In this document: in pieces, positions 61,566 to 64,000 of the stretch | How positions within the stretch are numbered: the first letter of the stretch is position 1 | How the letters are laid out: every line of letters begins with the position of its first letter | The notes under the pieces: model-generated | Databases searched by the model: none | What the model was told of the DNA's origin: nothing | Seen by the model: the letters and a program-made list of their open reading frames with translations, nothing else | DNA from: Candidatus Gastranaerophilales bacterium | GTDB taxonomy: Bacteria > Cyanobacteriota > Vampirovibrionia > Gastranaerophilales > Gastranaerophilaceae | NCBI GenBank assembly: GCA_944325885.1 | Contig: CALVBT010000005.1 | Span: forward strand, 62,001 to 126,000 | Direction of reading: 5' to 3' | DNA: 64,000 nt | Program-made: the position numbers and the translations under genes

Positions 61566-62627
61566 ATGGAATATAAAGATTACTATCAAATTTTGGGCGT
61601 CAAAAGAGATGCAACACAGAACGAAATAAAATCAGCATATCGTAAACTCGCCAAAAAATATCACCCTGATGTAAACAAAACCCCCGAAGCTTCTGCAAAA
61701 TTTAAAGATATAAACGAAGCCTTTGAAGTTCTGGGCGATAAAGATAAAAGAGCAAGATATGACAGTCTGGGTTCAAACTGGCAGGCCGGCGCAAACTATA
61801 CTCCGCCTCCGGGGTTTGAAAACTTCGGATTTGGCGGCGGTCAACAGTATCAATACAGCACTTCCGGCATAAATTTTGAAGATTTAGGCGGATTTTCCGA
61901 CTTCTTTACAAGTTTGTTCGGCGGCGGTTTCTCAGGTGGTGCAACTTCTTCCCGCTCAAGAGGCGGTGCATCTTTTTATGATGACTTTGGCGGCGGTTTT
62001 TCTTCACGTGCTTCTTCATCTTCAAGAGCAAAAGCACAAAAACCCGCTCAAGACCTGAATATTACACAGGAAATAAAAGTCAGCGCAAAAGATATCTTCA
62101 ACCAAAAACCCGTGAGTGTACGCATAAACAACCTTGAAAAATGCACAAACTGCTCGGGTGTAGGCTCTATGTGCAGCCAATGCCACGGCACAGGATTTGT
62201 CACATATACAAAAAATCTGAATGTAAAAATCCCGCTCGAGGTAAAAGAAGGACAAAAAATTCGTCTTAAAGGCGAAGGAAAAACAGGTTCCGGAAACACA
62301 AAAGGAGATTTATTCCTTGTTGTTAAATTTGCGGACAAAGAATACACAATCAACGGAACTGATTTAACAAAAACAATAGAAATCACTCCGGCAGAAGCCG
62401 TTGTCGGAACAAAAAAAGAAATCCAGACACTGCACGGCAATATAAATATAAAAATCCCGCAAAAAACTTCCTGCGGAGCAGTTTTAAGATTAAAGGGCCT
62501 CGGCCTGCCTCAAAAATCAGGCGGATACGGCAACCTGAACGTAAAAATCAGCCTTGCTATTCCAAAAGACCTTACAGATGAACAGATAAAACTCTACGAA
62601 CAGCTTTTGGAACTGGAACAAAAGTAA
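61566..62627 (+). CDS. DnaJ/CbpA-type co-chaperone with half zinc domain
   Basis: 353 residues. J domain 1-70 with His33-Pro34-Asp35 (KYHPDVNK); Gly/Phe-rich linker 80-150 with low-complexity Ser; then only two CxxCxGxG-type repeats, CTNCSGVG (193-200) and CSQCHGTG (203-210), instead of four, and the two beta substrate domains with ending LSIPKDL-like [14 protein letters not shown]. It stimulates DnaK and binds unfolded chains. It is shorter than DnaJ and stands between DnaJ and CbpA in layout. CGGAGC lies 15 nt upstream of the ATG. Confidence 0.9.
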   Translation: MEYKDYYQILGVKRDATQNEIKSAYRKLAKKYHPDVNKTPEASAKFKDINEAFEVLGDKDKRARYDSLGSNWQAGANYTPPPGFENFGFGGGQQYQYSTSGINFEDLGGFSDFFTSLFGGGFSGGATSSRSRGGASFYDDFGGGFSSRASSSSRAKAQKPAQDLNITQEIKVSAKDIFNQKPVSVRINNLEKCTNCSGVGSMCSQCHGTGFVTYTKNLNVKIPLEVKEGQKIRLKGEGKTGSGNTKGDLFLVVKFADKEYTINGTDLTKTIEITPAEAVVGTKKEIQTLHGNINIKIPQKTSCGAVLRLKGLGLPQKSGGYGNLNVKISLAIPKDLTDEQIKLYEQLLELEQK

Positions 62628-62655
62628 AATTTTTAATTCAATAAAAATTTTAAAC

Positions 62656-62691
62656 ATCCCCACCTGGTTAATATCATGTGGGGATATTTGT
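62656..62691 (+). terminator. Hairpin after the dnaJ-like gene
   Basis: Stem ATCCCCAC (62656-62663) / GTGGGGAT (62678-62685) with a 14-nt loop, then ATTTGT. The T-run is short, so efficiency is uncertain. Confidence 0.55.
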
Positions 62692-62780
62692 ATGATATAA
62701 TCAGCTATGTAATAGAGGAATAGCTTGAAAATATGCAAAAAATCTGTATTCTAAAATCTAAAAAACAGTTGGGGGATTAA

Positions 62781-63293
62781 ATGGAAAATACAATCGACAC
62801 AATTTATGACAGACGGAGTGTAAGAAAATATATTGATAAAGAGGTAAATCCCGATATCGTTGATGAAATTTTAAGAGCGGGAATGTTTGCACCCTCAGGC
62901 TGCAACAAACAGCCATGGCACTTTGTTGTTTTTAACGAAAAAGATTTGATACAAGAAATAAAAGCAATGCACCCTTATGCATCGGCTCTTTCCACTGCTC
63001 CGGTTTGTATAATGGTGTGCGGCGACACAGAAAAAGAAATGGCACCGGGATTTTATCAGGTTGATTGTTCCGCTGCTATTGAAAATATGCTTTTGTGTGC
63101 AAAAGCACTCGGCCTTGACACTTGCTGGATGGGGATTTACCCATGGGAAGAAACCATGGCTGACTTTACAAAACGCTTTGAACTGCCGCAGCACATAAAA
63201 CCCTTTGCTTTAATTTCTTTGGGCTATGCAGAAAACAAAACTCCACGCCCGAAAAGATACGACTCATCAAGAATACACTACAACAAATGGTAA
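62781..63293 (+). CDS. Nitroreductase-family FMN oxidoreductase
   Basis: 170 residues, the short type. FMN contacts YDRRSVRKYIDKEV and FAPSGCNKQPWHFVVF; AAIENMLLCAKALGLDTCWMGIYPWEE and PFALISLGYAENKTPRP. It reduces nitro groups, quinones or flavin-linked substrates with NAD(P)H; physiological substrate unknown. It lies 4 bp before the HAD gene, so co-transcribed. Confidence 0.9.
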   Translation: MENTIDTIYDRRSVRKYIDKEVNPDIVDEILRAGMFAPSGCNKQPWHFVVFNEKDLIQEIKAMHPYASALSTAPVCIMVCGDTEKEMAPGFYQVDCSAAIENMLLCAKALGLDTCWMGIYPWEETMADFTKRFELPQHIKPFALISLGYAENKTPRPKRYDSSRIHYNKW

Positions 63294-63297
63294 AATA

Positions 63298-64000
63298 ATG
63301 ACGCAAAAAACATATAAAGGCATAATTTTTGATTTTAACGGAACTTTATTCTGGGATTCCAAAAAACATCTCGAAGCCTGGAGAGAATACTCTAAAAAGC
63401 TAAGAGGTACACCTTTCACAGATGAAGAAATGCGCAACTACATGTTTGGCCGCACAAACGAAGACATTATAAAATACCTCATCGGCAAACAACCTGACAA
63501 AGAACTTGTCAAAAAATGTCAGGACGAAAAAGAAGCCATATACCGTGAAATGTGCGCCAATGACAAAGAAAACTTTAAACTGGCAAAAGGGGCTGTGGAA
63601 TTTTTGGATTATTTGTGCGAAAACAAAATCCCTCACACCATTGCTACAATGTCAGAAGGTGTAAACGTAAATTTCTTTATCAAAGGGTTCGGTCTGGACA
63701 GATGGTTTGATGTAGAAAAAATAGTCTATGACGACGGAAAAATAAAAGGAAAACCGGAACCCGACATATACATACTCGCAGCACAAAAACTCGGACTCTC
63801 GCCTGCTGACTGCATTGTTGTAGAAGATGCTCTATCAGGCATAGAAGCAGCCAAACGTGCCGGTATAGGAAAAATTATTGCAATAGAATCCATGGAAACA
63901 CGGGAATTGTATGAAACTGTTCCTGCTGTCACCGGAATAATTTCGGATTTTGATGATTTTGACAAAAATTTACTACAAATACAAACAGAGAAGGTAAGTT
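63298..64000 (+). CDS. HAD-superfamily hydrolase (beta-phosphoglucomutase-like), 3' end outside window
   Basis: 234 residues visible with no stop before the window ends. Motif I reads IIFDFNGTLFWD: the nucleophile Asp is present but the usual second Asp is Asn. Motif II TIATMSEG, motif III with Lys in KIKGKPEPDIYILAA, motif IV VVEDALSGIEAAKRAG, plus a helical cap after residue 15 (EAWREYSKKLRGT). It most resembles the phosphoglucomutase/phosphatase branch. The Asn change may alter phosphate transfer. Directly follows the nitroreductase gene. Confidence 0.88.
   Translation, partial: MTQKTYKGIIFDFNGTLFWDSKKHLEAWREYSKKLRGTPFTDEEMRNYMFGRTNEDIIKYLIGKQPDKELVKKCQDEKEAIYREMCANDKENFKLAKGAVEFLDYLCENKIPHTIATMSEGVNVNFFIKGFGLDRWFDVEKIVYDDGKIKGKPEPDIYILAAQKLGLSPADCIVVEDALSGIEAAKRAGIGKIIAIESMETRELYETVPAVTGIISDFDDFDKNLLQIQTEKVS

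Overview
The window reads as a low-GC, gene-dense chromosomal segment of a flagellated, outer-membrane-bearing bacterium. The combination of a flagellar export/motor set (flhA, fliF-G-H-I), CMP-KDO synthetase (LPS), the non-mevalonate isoprenoid genes dxr and ispH, FabI, a cyanobacterial-type group 3 sigma factor, a MurT-type ligase and a very long glycine-rich type IV prepilin fits a non-photosynthetic relative of Cyanobacteria (Gastranaerophilales/Melainabacteria, Vampirovibrionia) best. That placement is inference from gene content; no rRNA or tRNA gene was recognised to confirm it.

Layout. 1-8400: a gene end, a broken cupin, a GT8 glycosyltransferase, two small regulators, a surface-glycan group (GT-C protein, GT2, DUF2142 protein) and an SOS-like pair (self-cleaving LexA/UmuD-type repressor with a clear promoter/operator, then umuC). 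8485-16842: glycine-rich prepilin, pyruvate kinase, fabI, small unknown genes, dxr, a metallo-beta-lactamase-fold hydrolase. 17025-24371: flhA followed by a c-di-GMP/two-component block (PilZ protein, histidine kinase, HD-GYP regulator, receiver proteins). 24442-30019: folC and murT back to back, a ribbon-helix-helix regulator followed by odd direct repeats, a CoA-disulfide-reductase-like flavoprotein, a pseudo-receiver and an XRE regulator. 30186-32914: an SGNH/MBOAT O-acylation pair whose MBOAT gene carries a 203-bp dispersed repeat inserted in frame. 32932-37644: the fliF-G-H-I operon. 38149-49482: two tiny Cys-rich proteins, ispH-rpsA, then a leftward aldolase-rsmD-prfA-zupT group divergent from a rightward sigma factor, prepilin peptidase, trpS, coaBC, NIF3 and a secreted orphan. 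49488-64000: ruvB, kdsB, a second signalling block (REC-degenerate GGDEF-REC, PAS histidine kinase, CHASE2-GGDEF cyclase), a secreted serpin-like protein with yjbQ, a RelA/SpoT-fold protein with a small neighbour, a GHL10 glycosidase-like protein, a DnaJ variant, a nitroreductase and the start of a HAD hydrolase.

How the parts work together. Genes for making, reading and breaking c-di-GMP (GGDEF with intact I-site, PilZ, HD-GYP) surround flagellar genes, and prepilin processing (PilD) sits beside a SigF-like sigma factor, so the segment is rich in surface and motility control. The most unusual signals are the in-frame repeat inside the MBOAT gene (with a shorter relative at 14543-14673), the free-standing RelA/SpoT-fold protein, the giant glycine-rich prepilin with a pentanucleotide tandem repeat upstream, an apparently leaderless lexA-like gene with its own palindrome, and several long palindromes placed directly on ribosome-binding regions.
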